A stretch of 64,000 nt of DNA. Origin: Chitinophaga dinghuensis (GTDB lineage Bacteria > Bacteroidota > Bacteroidia > Chitinophagales > Chitinophagaceae). The notes below the pieces were generated by a model that worked only from the letters and a program-made list of their open reading frames with translations, was not told where the DNA came from and ran no database searches. A program made the position numbers and the translations under genes. The stretch covers positions 682,001-746,000 of the forward strand of contig NZ_QLMA01000003.1 of assembly GCF_003259435.1 (NCBI RefSeq), written 5' to 3'. Of the stretch, positions 55,706 to 64,000 are shown piece by piece; the first letter of the stretch is position 1; every line of letters starts with the position of its first letter.

Positions 55706-56433
55706 ATAAATTATTGCAGATTAATACCTTATAACATCGTTATACATCTAATAATGATATTTATATATCTATTTTAGTTTATTATTATGCTTATTTTGTA
55801 GTTTATACTACATTTTTTGTATTGTTTTGATATTTTATTTGTACCTTCATAGAAATAATAAAAAATATATGCGAATCATTATCCATATGGATACATCATA
55901 ATAAGTACGTACATTCGCAGGCACAAAATATATCAATAGCGTGTTTGCTTGCTCTCGTTTCCGAAAACTACCACATTTCAAGAGACAACGAGGATGACAA
56001 GTGAAGCGCCTATATCATACTGGTGTAGGCGTTCTTGTCTCGTTGTCTGGGCGTGGTAGCCCTTCGGGAACGGCAAGAACATAACCTACGCCATTTTTAT
56101 TTCCTGTCGGCCCCATTTACATCTCATCTCCCAAAGTCAGAATAATACTTACTCATTACACAATCTGAAAAGAATGTGTTGACTGCTTGTGCCTATTCTT
56201 TTTTACAACTTTTTATTGGGTTAGTGGCATAATCCATTCTATGAGTATACAAGTGTATCAAGTACTTCTGTATCCCTCATACTGGTTCCCCAGATAGAGG
56301 TTCCAAGATTTCTTCATAAAGTAAGACCTGTTGGTTCTCCGACAGGTAATCATTTAGCTGAATGGTCATGCAGTCATATAATTTATTCTGTCACTTATGG
56401 GATATTAATTAATCTCAATAATCGGTTATACGT
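55706..56433. other. Non-coding region with a long structured element
   Basis: 728 nt without a gene between the divergent XRE and kinase-like genes. It is very AT-rich up to 55930, then has a GC-richer segment with the long hairpin 55956-56072, then a further 360 nt of plain sequence. Confidence 0.6.
55956..56072. ncRNA. Long imperfect hairpin, possible structured RNA
   Basis: Nested stems on the plus strand: CGTTTCCGAA with TTCGGGAACG (10 bp), CTACCAC with GTGGTAG (7 bp), GACAACGAG with CTCGTTGTC (9 bp), GACAAG with CTTGTC (6 bp), CGCCTA with TAGGCG (6 bp). They are separated by short internal loops and a 13-nt terminal loop. Such an ordered rod of about 117 nt is unlikely by chance and suggests an RNA or a DNA transfer/replication site. 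Strand unknown; family not recognised. Confidence 0.5.
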
Positions 56434-57399
56434 ATGATCTCAAAGCGTTTATATCCTACTTGGTTAAAATTACCTGTAAGACTGACTCTAGAAGATTATG
56501 ATGCCCCATTTTCTGTAGTCGAGAGCTTCATCAATACAGTTCCTCTTTTTGAAGTGCGACAAAATCTCGAAGCATTATATACAAGAATAAAAGTGTCGGG
56601 AATTTCATCCCAATGGGAATCTAATGGATTTAGGGAATCTTTTGAAAAGTTTTTAGAGGCGACCTATGTTCACTATAAACAACAAAAAGAACCTGAACAA
56701 GATCCCCCTTATGGTATTCTGGAATTCCTTGCTACACTTGGGCATGAAATCAAAGGGCAACTTGCGGGTATAGCTATGGCAATTGATAGTATTCAGGAGT
56801 GTTGGGATGCGGACGCCAGAGTTTACAAGTCATCTGCTACTGCATATTTTGATATTATTCGAATGTCGGCCTTTAATGCGTTGACGGTATATCATAATTT
56901 GATAAAAACCTCAAAAATCCAGCGGAATCAAGTTAATTACCGGATAACTCCTGAGCAGTTTCCCATAGTTCCTTTTCTAAAAGATTGTACACTTCCTTTC
57001 ATTCCTATGAGTTGTGTTAGCGGGAATACGTTGGAACTGAATACTGTGATTGCAGAGGGTACAGAAGGGAATGCAGATAAAGCAAAACTACGTGAGATAA
57101 TTACCAACCTGGTTTTAAACGCGATAAAATTCTCCCATCCAAACATGCCAATCAGATTGCATGCAAAAATAGTTGACAGCAATTTGGTATTAGAAATCAC
57201 GAGTAAAGGATCGGAGATTTCTGTAGCTCAGCGATCTAAGGTATTTGATGCGTTCTATTCACTGGAAAAGGGCAAAGCAGGAAGCGGTTTGGGCCTTTAT
57301 ATCTCCAAGTCATTAGCTTCAGCAATGAATGGAGATATCTCTGTTGATAGCCCCATGCCAGGTATGAACATATTTACAGTAACAATTCCAATTTTTTAA
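56434..57399 (+). CDS. Histidine-kinase-like protein with altered ATP-binding G1 box
   Basis: This 321-aa soluble protein has a HisKA-like helix with LGHEIKGQLAGI (His104), an N box LREIITNLVLNAIKFSH near 225-241, and a G2 box GSGLGLYISKSLA near 290. The G1 box DxGxG is replaced by SKGSEI, so ATP binding may be weak. There is no TM or sensor domain and no response regulator nearby. It opens a three-gene run. Confidence 0.75.
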   Translation: MISKRLYPTWLKLPVRLTLEDYDAPFSVVESFINTVPLFEVRQNLEALYTRIKVSGISSQWESNGFRESFEKFLEATYVHYKQQKEPEQDPPYGILEFLATLGHEIKGQLAGIAMAIDSIQECWDADARVYKSSATAYFDIIRMSAFNALTVYHNLIKTSKIQRNQVNYRITPEQFPIVPFLKDCTLPFIPMSCVSGNTLELNTVIAEGTEGNADKAKLREIITNLVLNAIKFSHPNMPIRLHAKIVDSNLVLEITSKGSEISVAQRSKVFDAFYSLEKGKAGSGLGLYISKSLASAMNGDISVDSPMPGMNIFTVTIPIF

Positions 57400-57411
57400 C
57401 TCAATCCTTTT

Positions 57412-57669
57412 ATGATGGAAAATAAAGATAATCTACTTCGTGAGTTACATGACTTATATAATCAAAGTGCAGTAGGTTTTAGAGATAGACTATGTGCTGA
57501 TTTTGATTGGAGTATTCCAACCTACTATCGAAAAATGCGGCTAATTGAGAAGGAAGATGTTAGTGGAACAAGACTTAGCAATGTAGAAAAAGAAAAGATA
57601 TCTCAGGTCGCCCTATCAATGCAAAAGGAGTTTCAGGAGAAAATTTTTAACCTTATTAAACATTGCTAG
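57412..57669 (+). CDS. Small hypothetical protein
   Basis: This 85-aa charged, helical protein (DRLCADFDWSIPTYYRKMRL) resembles a small DNA-binding or adaptor protein, but no motif is decisive. It begins 12 nt after the kinase-like gene and ends 1 nt before the next, so it is in the same operon. Confidence 0.5.
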   Translation: MMENKDNLLRELHDLYNQSAVGFRDRLCADFDWSIPTYYRKMRLIEKEDVSGTRLSNVEKEKISQVALSMQKEFQEKIFNLIKHC

Positions 57670-57670
57670 G

Positions 57671-58162
57671 ATGACAGAACATAAATCGAAATTAAGTGAC
57701 GACCAAATTGAATTTTCTCTGTTTCTAGCTTTTCCTGGTCGCGCAAGAAGGATAAGTAGGGGATTCCGATATACTATTATAGGGTTTGTTAGGGAGTGCA
57801 TGGAGATTCCATTTTGGTTTCGGTCAGTCCTTGATGAACTGCCTCACTTTTTTAGCTTTTTAGATAATCTTGAACATTTAAATTATTCATATCCTCAGAA
57901 GGAATCGGTAATTTCTAACAGCTTGCTTCAGTTATCTAAACATGCCGATATTATCAAGTTAAATGCCGGTTTGAAAAAAATTTATATTGAACAGACCCAA
58001 GAAATAACAAATGGGAAATACTATTATGACAGCAGCTTTCCTACCGTGGCGTCTGAGCTATTTGAATTGTTTGATAGAGTACAAGATCAACTGATAAACA
58101 ATTATAACCCAGAGTGGCAGGAGGAGATAGATGATTTTTCAGAAAGTGATGATGAGAGTTAA
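57671..58162 (+). CDS. Hypothetical protein
   Basis: This 163-aa soluble protein has an acidic C-terminus (EEIDDFSESDDES). No motif was recognised. It is the last gene of the kinase-like operon, followed by a clear terminator. Confidence 0.5.
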   Translation: MTEHKSKLSDDQIEFSLFLAFPGRARRISRGFRYTIIGFVRECMEIPFWFRSVLDELPHFFSFLDNLEHLNYSYPQKESVISNSLLQLSKHADIIKLNAGLKKIYIEQTQEITNGKYYYDSSFPTVASELFELFDRVQDQLINNYNPEWQEEIDDFSESDDES

Positions 58163-58537
58163 TAGATCAACCTGGCCGCCATGAAGGACATGGCGGCCAT
58201 TTCAATTGGTTCTGATTGGACAGTATATAGATCTTTCGGCAAATGGGAATAGGTGGTATCCAAATATGGAATAGCACTTTAAAGGAAATCTTTTCGTTAC
58301 CTAATTGTCTTTAATTATCCCTGATTATTTTTAATTGTTTTGCAACTAGTTTTCAAATCAATTTCAAATGCCTATTTAATTCTGTCTATTTACATAAAAT
58401 AGAATATTCAGTAATAATTGGACAATATTTGACATAATCGAGCACAATCGAGCATAAGATGGAAAGTACCTTTCCCCACTGATATATCTTCGCCATTGGT
58501 TTTATTCTTTTCTATAATCTTTTAAATCAAGCACACA
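58163..58537. other. Terminator and AT-rich upstream region of the recombinase module
   Basis: After the terminator at 58173-58202 the sequence is AT-rich, with a tandem ATCGAGCA motif near 58436-58455 (two copies 10 nt apart) that might bind the excisionase-like protein. No gene was seen. Confidence 0.45.
58173..58202 (+). terminator. Terminator of the kinase-like operon
   Basis: Perfect 11-bp stem TGGCCGCCATG / CATGGCGGCCA with a 5-nt loop followed by TTT. It is 11 nt past the stop. Confidence 0.8.
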
Positions 58538-58738
58538 ATGGCGACAACAATTACAGCAAAAGACTTCCATGTACCAAGTGAAATTTTCCTCACAATAGCT
58601 GGTATAATTTCAAAAAATGACATCAATAATTCTATTACTGGAATCGATGAAGATGAAGACATTATCATTGTTGAAGAGAATGCTATCGCAGATTACGATG
58701 ATGATTACGAAGATGAAGATGACAATGAGGATGAATAA
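58538..58738 (+). CDS. Small acidic protein
   Basis: This 66-aa protein has an Asp/Glu-rich tail (YDDDYEDEDDNEDE). It begins the gene run that ends in the serine recombinase. Unknown function; acidic tails suggest a DNA mimic or a binding partner. Confidence 0.5.
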   Translation: MATTITAKDFHVPSEIFLTIAGIISKNDINNSITGIDEDEDIIIVEENAIADYDDDYEDEDDNEDE

Positions 58739-58768
58739 GGTTTGTTTTCTATCACTAAACTACTTCAC

Positions 58769-59053
58769 ATGCAAGAACAATTAAGAATAATTCAGGAGCA
58801 AGTAAATACACTGAGCAATAAAGTAGATCTCTTACTTCAGCAAACAGCAAAAACAGAGATACCTGCTGGCCTACTCTCTGTACAGCAGGCCGCGGCATAT
58901 TTACATCTGTCAGTATCTCACGTTTATTATTTATTAGCCACGGGTAAAATTAAAAATTTGCAAAGGCAGAAATATAGCCGTATTCTGTTTAGTGTGCAGG
59001 ACCTACAGGCGTATTTATTTCAGCAAAATACCCGTTGCAAGGATGAAAAATAA
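58769..59053 (+). CDS. Excisionase-type helix-turn-helix protein
   Basis: This 94-aa protein starts MQEQLRIIQEQVNTL (coiled coil) and has a MerR/excisionase-like HTH, LLSVQQAAAYLHLSVSHVYY, then LATGKIKNL. Proteins of this kind direct excision by the element's recombinase. ATG at 58769 is chosen; the upstream TTG is less likely. Confidence 0.8.
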   Translation: MQEQLRIIQEQVNTLSNKVDLLLQQTAKTEIPAGLLSVQQAAAYLHLSVSHVYYLLATGKIKNLQRQKYSRILFSVQDLQAYLFQQNTRCKDEK

Positions 59054-59117
59054 TCAAACAGGCCAGTGGTCAAAGAAAACCTCAGTGGGCATATTATTAA
59101 CCCTACAATAAGCATGA

Positions 59118-59366
59118 ATGGCACAAGAGAATAGCCCGTTAAATACTCACAGAATATCTCTGACTGATTGTAGGAAAGTGTTAAAAGTTGACCTGCTTAC
59201 AGATGAACAGGTACTATTAATCAGGGATTTTTTATACCGGATGGTAGCCATCGAATTACAAGTCCGGCAACAACAGTTAACAAATATTTATCCAATAAAC
59301 AATTTCACTGATGACACAACGAAATGCGCTCCTTTATATCCGCGTAAGCACAGACGAGCAGCTTAA
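59118..59366 (+). CDS. Small hypothetical protein overlapping the recombinase start
   Basis: This 82-aa protein is polar and helical. Its last 56 nt overlap the start of the serine recombinase in another frame, so the two may be translationally coupled. Not recognised. Confidence 0.45.
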   Translation: MAQENSPLNTHRISLTDCRKVLKVDLLTDEQVLLIRDFLYRMVAIELQVRQQQLTNIYPINNFTDDTTKCAPLYPRKHRRAA

Positions 59367-61050
59367 TGGATACAGTCCTGAAGTGCAGGAAGAATGTCTG
59401 ATCCGTTACTGCACATTAAACAACATTTCTGTACTCGGTATCTACAAGGAAGATTATTCGGCAAAGACTTTCGAGCGGCCTGTTTTTAACCAAATGCTAA
59501 CGGCAATCAAAAAACATAAAGGCACCGTCAACCTGTTGCTTTTCACCCGTTGGGACAGATTCAGCCGCAATGCCGGTGATGCTTATGCCATGATTAATGT
59601 ATTGAGAAAGATGAAGGTGGAACCACAGGGAGTAGAGCAACCCCTTGACCTGGACATACCGGAAAATAAAATGATGCTGGCTTTTTATTTAGCCGCGCCA
59701 GAAGTGGAGAATGATCGCAGGGCGCTCAATACCCTGTTGGGTATGCGACGGAGCAAAAAAGAGGGCCGTTACTTGGGAATAGCTCCCGTAGGCTACCTGA
59801 ATGAAAAGGAAAAAACAACGGTAAAGGGGAAAAAGGACAAGCCTATTCTGGTGATAGATGAAAAGCTGGCTCCATTGGTCGTGTGGGTATTTGAGGAAGT
59901 GGCAAGAGGGGTACATGATTTGGAGAAAATCAGACGAATGGCAAATATTAAAGGGCTACCTATCAAAAAAAGCCAGATTGGGAACATGGTGCGTAACCCT
60001 GTCTATTGTGGGAAAATCTTTATCTCGGCTTACAAACAGGAGGAAGCCCACTATGTTTATGGTATTCACCAGCCACTTATCTCTGAAAATTTGTTTAATG
60101 AAGTACAGGATGTGTTAAGTGGGCGTAAAAAGGTAACTAAAGCACGCAGTACAAAAGATGAGCATCTACCACTGAGAGGCTTTCTGGTATGTAAAAGATG
60201 TGGTAAGCCTATTACAGGTAGTGGTAGTAAAGGCAATGGCGGTACCTACTATTATTACCATTGCCAAAGCAGTACTTCCTGCAAAGAAAGATTCAGAGCA
60301 GATGAAGCCCACGAAATATTTAAAAAGAAACTGGGAAAAATAAAAGGAAAAGAAGATGTCCTCAACCTGTATTTGGATATTTTATCCAGAGAGTTAAAGG
60401 CAGGCAGCCAACAAAACGATAAGCAGATCACGGAAATTCAGGGAACCATTGATAAACTGAAACAAAGAATCAGCAATGCCCAAACCCTAATGTTGGATGC
60501 AGAGATTGCTCCGGCTGAATATACCAACATCAAAAACATTCTGAGAGCGGAGATCGAAGCACAGGAACACAGGAAAATGGAACTGGTAACTGATTATGAA
60601 GAACAGCAAAGGTACATAGACAAGGGTAAGACAATCCTTGTAAATGCCGTCTGGCACTATGAGAACGGAGATTTAGATGCCAAACAAAAGATCATTGGTT
60701 CGATATTCCCTTCAAAACTCATTTTTGATAAAAACGATTATCGAACCATGGAGCCTAACCCTATACTGGAGCTAATAGCCTTGCCAGTAAAGGATTTGGA
60801 AGTACTTAAAAACGAAAAGGTCGGAGATAACTCCGACCTTTCCACTTTAGTGCCCAGAACTGGATTCGAACCAGCACACCCTTGCGAGCGCTGCGACCTG
60901 AACACAGTGCGTCTACCAATTTCGCCATCTGGGCAACTGATTTTGTGTTTCAGGGCTGCAAAGATAAGCAGTCGTTTGATATTTCAAAATAAATTTTCAA
61001 AAAAGTTTAAAATAACTGTGTGTACTATACGAAAAACTAGATCTGAATGA
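59311..61050 (+). CDS. Large serine recombinase (site-specific integrase)
   Basis: This 579-aa protein has a resolvase domain (LLYIRVSTDEQ, catalytic Ser13; FTRWDRFSRNAGD arginines), a recombinase domain about 160-265, a zinc ribbon with CKRCGKPI and HCQSSTSC around 295-330, and a coiled coil. The last 65 or so residues (from LVPRTGFEPAHPC) are encoded by the antisense of tRNA-Leu and flanking sequence, so the natural protein probably ended with the element and the tail is an integration product. It drives insertion of the 44.4-60.9 kb island. Confidence 0.9.
   Translation: MTQRNALLYIRVSTDEQLNGYSPEVQEECLIRYCTLNNISVLGIYKEDYSAKTFERPVFNQMLTAIKKHKGTVNLLLFTRWDRFSRNAGDAYAMINVLRKMKVEPQGVEQPLDLDIPENKMMLAFYLAAPEVENDRRALNTLLGMRRSKKEGRYLGIAPVGYLNEKEKTTVKGKKDKPILVIDEKLAPLVVWVFEEVARGVHDLEKIRRMANIKGLPIKKSQIGNMVRNPVYCGKIFISAYKQEEAHYVYGIHQPLISENLFNEVQDVLSGRKKVTKARSTKDEHLPLRGFLVCKRCGKPITGSGSKGNGGTYYYYHCQSSTSCKERFRADEAHEIFKKKLGKIKGKEDVLNLYLDILSRELKAGSQQNDKQITEIQGTIDKLKQRISNAQTLMLDAEIAPAEYTNIKNILRAEIEAQEHRKMELVTDYEEQQRYIDKGKTILVNAVWHYENGDLDAKQKIIGSIFPSKLIFDKNDYRTMEPNPILELIALPVKDLEVLKNEKVGDNSDLSTLVPRTGFEPAHPCERCDLNTVRLPISPSGQLILCFRAAKISSRLIFQNKFSKKFKITVCTIRKTRSE
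60788..60874 (+). repeat. Right copy of island direct repeat / attachment site at tRNA-Leu
   Basis: TAAAGGATTTGGAAGTACTT, the tRNA terminator hairpin, GTGCCC and the tRNA-Leu T-arm. It is nearly the same as 44408-44500. It overlaps the 3' end of the recombinase frame and of tRNA-Leu. Confidence 0.65.
60803..60841 (-). terminator. tRNA-Leu terminator
   Basis: Stem AAAGGTCGGAG / CTCCGACCTTT with an ATAA loop, followed on the minus strand by TTCGTTTTTAAG, directly after the tRNA 3' end. It is duplicated at 44436-44463. Confidence 0.75.
60851..60934 (-). tRNA. tRNA-Leu(CAG)
   Basis: An 84-nt class II tRNA on the minus strand: acceptor GCCCAGA/TCTGGGC with discriminator A, D-arm TGGCGAAATTGGTAGACGCA, anticodon stem CTGTG/CGCAG with loop TTCAGGT (anticodon CAG), a long variable arm (CGCTCGCAAGGGTGTG) and T-arm CTGGTTCGAATCCAG. 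It is intact, so insertion kept a functional tRNA. Confidence 0.95.
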
Positions 61051-61576
61051 TCTTTGGCGGATGTCCGGCATTGATCAGGAAATCATGAATAACCCAGTCA
61101 GTGCTGATTTTCATATAGCTCGTAGTGGTTCCATCGCTGCAACCATACCACTCTTCCGACAGGATATCCTGATCTATAATTACACTGACCTTATTTTCCG
61201 TATCCAGTATCACACCAAAAACAGTAGCTGCACCGACAGAAGTTCCCAGCATCCGATCCAGTAGTTCTACGGGCGCAAATGATACCCGCGAAATATTTAA
61301 TGCACTGCTCAGATCCTTTGTAATGAAAGGCTTATCAGCCGTAGTAATAAATAAATAAAAATTCGTCTGCTGACGATTGCACAGGAAAAGAGTTTTTACG
61401 GTCTTCATATTCAACTGCTGATCAATACGGAGACAATCCTCCATCGTAATCGCTTCTGCACAATCCACCCGCTCAAATGGTACTTGCGCAGCGGATAATG
61501 TCTGATATACTTTTTCCTGCAAAACGGTTTTAAACGTAACCGGCGCTGTATTTTTTACCTCGCTTATAAATGACAT
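61037..61576 (-). CDS. YbaK/ProX-type aminoacyl-tRNA deacylase
   Basis: This 179-aa protein has the YbaK/aaRS-associated domain (KTVKTLFLCNRQQTNFYLFI, then VGAATVFGVILDTEN near 120-140). The family hydrolyses mischarged tRNAs such as Ala-tRNAPro. ATG at 61576 is chosen over an upstream TTG. Its 3' end overlaps the last 14 nt of the extended recombinase frame on the other strand. Confidence 0.85.
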   Translation of the reverse strand: MSFISEVKNTAPVTFKTVLQEKVYQTLSAAQVPFERVDCAEAITMEDCLRIDQQLNMKTVKTLFLCNRQQTNFYLFITTADKPFITKDLSSALNISRVSFAPVELLDRMLGTSVGAATVFGVILDTENKVSVIIDQDILSEEWYGCSDGTTTSYMKISTDWVIHDFLINAGHPPKIIQI

Positions 61577-61817
61577 GACTGATTTTTTGTGCAACTGATA
61601 TTGGTTTAGGGAGACACGTGTCTCCCTGTAATTCTTTCATGATCACAACAAGATAGGTACATATAATGGTTTCAGGAAATCATATATCCATCCAGGTCTT
61701 CCCTCAGCTATGTTAAGTTTTATTTTCCAGTAGGGGTAGCATTTTATTGATCCGTCGTTTTCCTGCATGCATGTATTTTATGGGAATTCCCTCTTCACCA
61801 TTTAAAATCTACTCATC

Positions 61818-62924
61818 ATGAGAACCATTGTAACCTTGCTGCTGGTAATCGTTTGCTGCTCCTGCCGCAAAAACGATCATCCAATGCCTGAAAAACCTGG
61901 TCAGGAAACCGGCTCTTTCGAAGATGCCCATATCGATAAAGCTAAAATCCTGCAACTGGAAGAAGACATCAACGGTGGAAAGTATAATATCCACAGTCTT
62001 ATTATCCTTCGAAAAAACAAACTCATTTATGAACACTATTTCGCCGGCGATGACGCCGTATTCCCCAATCCGGTGGGCAAAATCCCCCATACGCGGGATA
62101 GTTTGCATGACTGCAGAAGCGTCACTAAAAGCATCGTATCCACTTGCATAGGACTGGCTATCTCCCAGGGGAAAATTAAAAGTCTGGATGATAAAATATT
62201 CGACTATTTCCCCGCTTATAAACAATTTGCCACCGGTGATAAAGCCAATATAACTATTCGGCATTTACTTACCCAAAGCTCGGGACTCGATTGGAACGAG
62301 CGCGTATCTTACGCCGATCCCGCTAACAGCGAACGCCAAATGCTGGAAACGCAGGACCCTACTGGGTTTGTACTGCAACGCAATAGCATCGCCAAGCCTG
62401 GCGCTGTGTTCAATTATAGCGGTGGTAACACCCATTTACTCGGACAAATCATCGAACACAGTACCGGCATGAATATCAAGGAATTTGCCAATCGCTATCT
62501 CTTTCAACCGCTGGGAATCAGCACCTTCTTCTGGACCACGCGCGCAGATGGGATTGCATGGGTTCCCTCCGGACTCCGCATGCGCCCGATCGATATGGTA
62601 AAGATCGGCCAGCTGTACCTGCAACAAGGCCAGTGGCAAGGACTACAACTATTACCCACTTCCTGGATTACAGCAGCCACTCAGTGGACTATCAACACAG
62701 ATGAAACAGGACTGGGATATGGTTTCCAGTTCTGGTGCTCCAAACCGCAAATTGCTGGTCAACAAGTAAATATGACACAGGCAGAAGGCAACGGCGGTCA
62801 GATGATCTGCATGATCCCCGCAATGGACCTGGAAATAGTGATGACGGCAGGATACTACAATGATGAAACCGATCCGGCTAATGAGGTGCTGGTCAACAAA
62901 GTACTGACTGCTATCAATAACTAA
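61818..62924 (+). CDS. Beta-lactamase-fold serine hydrolase lipoprotein
   Basis: This 368-aa protein has a lipoprotein-like signal (LLLVIVCCSC). SxxK is SVTK (Ser101, Lys104), a YSGG motif (near 199) takes the YxN position, and GNGGQ near 330 stands for the KTG box. Class C/DD-peptidase or esterase activity is likely. Single gene with its own terminator. Confidence 0.85.
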   Translation: MRTIVTLLLVIVCCSCRKNDHPMPEKPGQETGSFEDAHIDKAKILQLEEDINGGKYNIHSLIILRKNKLIYEHYFAGDDAVFPNPVGKIPHTRDSLHDCRSVTKSIVSTCIGLAISQGKIKSLDDKIFDYFPAYKQFATGDKANITIRHLLTQSSGLDWNERVSYADPANSERQMLETQDPTGFVLQRNSIAKPGAVFNYSGGNTHLLGQIIEHSTGMNIKEFANRYLFQPLGISTFFWTTRADGIAWVPSGLRMRPIDMVKIGQLYLQQGQWQGLQLLPTSWITAATQWTINTDETGLGYGFQFWCSKPQIAGQQVNMTQAEGNGGQMICMIPAMDLEIVMTAGYYNDETDPANEVLVNKVLTAINN

Positions 62925-62937
62925 CAAACCCCAACAC

Positions 62938-62982
62938 AACAGGAATGGTTGTAATTCAAACTTTACAACCTTCCTGTTTTTA
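62938..62982 (+). terminator. Terminator after the serine hydrolase gene
   Basis: AACAGGAA-GGTTGTAA paired with TTACAACC-TTCCTGTT, one small bulge, followed by TTTTA. Confidence 0.75.
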
Positions 62983-63070
62983 GTAGAGAATGTATAATAA
63001 AAAAGTTAAAACTGTGTAAAGTTTTGTAATTTGGCATGAAATTATGACCCGGGTATTATTGCAAGTATTT

Positions 63071-63078
63071 TACCTTTG
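63071..63078 (+). promoter_or_regulatory. -7 promoter box
   Basis: TACCTTTG matches the Bacteroidota -7 consensus exactly; it lies 88 nt before the glycosyltransferase-like start codon. No clear -33 TTTG is seen at the usual spacing. Confidence 0.5.
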
Positions 63079-63166
63079 CGACTCATAAATGTTAAAACGA
63101 CCTATTTACGTAATCTGGAAATAGCCAACACTTTACCTACAACTTATTTTACAATTGAATTCACAT

Positions 63167-64000
63167 ATGTCAAAGAAAGCGGCTTTAGTTGAATTGGGGG
63201 GATCGCATACAGAATGTCTTTTTGCACAAATATTCTTTTTGCGGGAACGTGGTTACGAAATACATGTTATTTGTAACCGTCATTTGTGGCCTTTCCTCAG
63301 TGATGTTCATCAGCACATTACTGGTCATATGTTGGTGGATACAGATGTAAAAGGATATCAGCAATACAAACTGTTACGCGAGGTTTGGCAATATATCCGT
63401 CAAGGTCGTATAGAAAATGTGATCTTCAACACCACCGAACTCAAAATTGTACGCAACCTGCTGATGTTCCCATTCCCGGGAGTACAGTTTACCGGGTTGT
63501 TACATAATGGCAGGAAGTTAAGCACCGGCTCTACTGTTCGCAGATTTATTGCCCGGAAAGTGAAAAAATTCTTCGTACTGAATGATGGTATGTTGCCGCA
63601 TTTGAATGCGTCCGATAAATTAACTATTCGCAGCTTTTATGCAGCATTCTTTCCTGAAATGGAACATGTACCGCTGCCTAAATCCGATCAGGAATTCTGG
63701 GTATGCATTCCAGGAGAAATAGACCCTGCACGCCGCGATATCCCAGGTCTGATTGATCAAATCGCTCAGCAAGGCCTCGCTCCAAATGTAAAAGTGATCC
63801 TGCTGGGATCGCTGAAAGCAGATTCACCACTTGCTGCTGCCATTAAAGCGCTGCCGCAAAAGGATCAGGTCATTACCTTTGGTGAACAAAAAATATCCAA
63901 TGATGTGTTTCATTCCTATGTAAAACAATCGGATATTATTTTGCCATTACTGCATCCGGTATTATCTCGTTTTGATGAGTTTATTAAAACCCGCATCTCT
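63167..64000 (+). CDS. Glycosyltransferase-like protein (partial)
   Basis: ATG at 63167 opens a frame that stays open for 278 codons to the right edge. It begins MSKKAALVELGGSHTECLFA, with LREVWQYIRQGRIENVIFN and VILLGSLKADSPLA further on, consistent with a GT-B-type glycosyltransferase fold (GxGGS-like N-terminal loop and a second Rossmann half). The C-terminal part with the donor site is missing, so assignment is tentative. Confidence 0.6.
   Translation, partial: MSKKAALVELGGSHTECLFAQIFFLRERGYEIHVICNRHLWPFLSDVHQHITGHMLVDTDVKGYQQYKLLREVWQYIRQGRIENVIFNTTELKIVRNLLMFPFPGVQFTGLLHNGRKLSTGSTVRRFIARKVKKFFVLNDGMLPHLNASDKLTIRSFYAAFFPEMEHVPLPKSDQEFWVCIPGEIDPARRDIPGLIDQIAQQGLAPNVKVILLGSLKADSPLAAAIKALPQKDQVITFGEQKISNDVFHSYVKQSDIILPLLHPVLSRFDEFIKTRIS

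Overview
The window looks like chromosome of a Bacteroidota bacterium, most likely family Chitinophagaceae (Chitinophaga-like). The grounds are a SusC/SusD pair with a FecR/ECF-sigma switch, several TAnnTTTG-type -7 promoter boxes, start codons with no Shine-Dalgarno sequence, a lanthipeptide-type precursor of the Bacteroidota kind, and DUF5995 and M48 families common in that group. The assignment is an inference; there is no rRNA here.

Layout. 0-8 kb: a partial gene, a metallophosphoesterase, then a minus-strand ECF sigma / FecR / SusC / SusD nutrient-uptake locus. 8.2-13.7 kb: the most unusual region. Two TROVE-domain Ro proteins (rsr) lie on the minus strand, each followed by an array of Y-RNA-like elements (7 + 2). 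Eight of the nine elements carry a circularly permuted tRNA-like module. Both Ro genes share a promoter/inverted-repeat operator, and a WYL-domain regulator is divergent from the second. An aidB-like gene follows the regulator. 15.7-26.6 kb: small proteins, a beta-lactamase-fold hydrolase, then a minus-strand run mgtA - cusB-like - cusA-like - tolC-like (Mg2+ import ATPase followed by heavy-metal RND efflux), with a leader holding a 15-codon ORF and a hairpin. 26.9-32.1 kb: an FGE-like protein and two paralogous M48 membrane proteases. 32.1-34.0 kb: a Thg1-like 3'-5' polymerase overlapping a polynucleotide-kinase-like P-loop protein (RNA repair pair). 34.4-38 kb: TolC/HlyD/ABC-2 export operon. 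38-44.4 kb: assorted enzymes, a Crp-type regulator, an orphan lanthipeptide-like precursor, DUF5995 and a beta-propeller protein.

44.4-60.9 kb is a probable genomic island. It is bounded by an imperfect direct repeat of about 90 bp (44408-44500 and 60788-60874) that includes the tRNA-Leu(CAG) 3' end and its terminator, and it ends in a large serine recombinase whose C-terminus is translated through the antisense of that tRNA. Cargo: two secreted transglutaminase-fold proteins flanking a secreted Rhs-core protein with a Cys/His C-terminal domain, higBA, a broken tyrosine integrase, a 707-aa protein with a HEPN-like R-x4-H motif, small regulators, a histidine-kinase-like protein, a long structured hairpin and several orphans. 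61-64 kb returns to core-like genes: a YbaK/ProX-type editing deacylase, a serine hydrolase lipoprotein and the start of a glycosyltransferase-like gene.

How the genes may work together: Ro + Y RNAs + WYL regulator look like one regulated RNA-quality-control or RNA-processing unit. The Thg1-like/kinase pair is a second, independent RNA-repair unit. All functional statements come from motifs and family knowledge; no database search was run.
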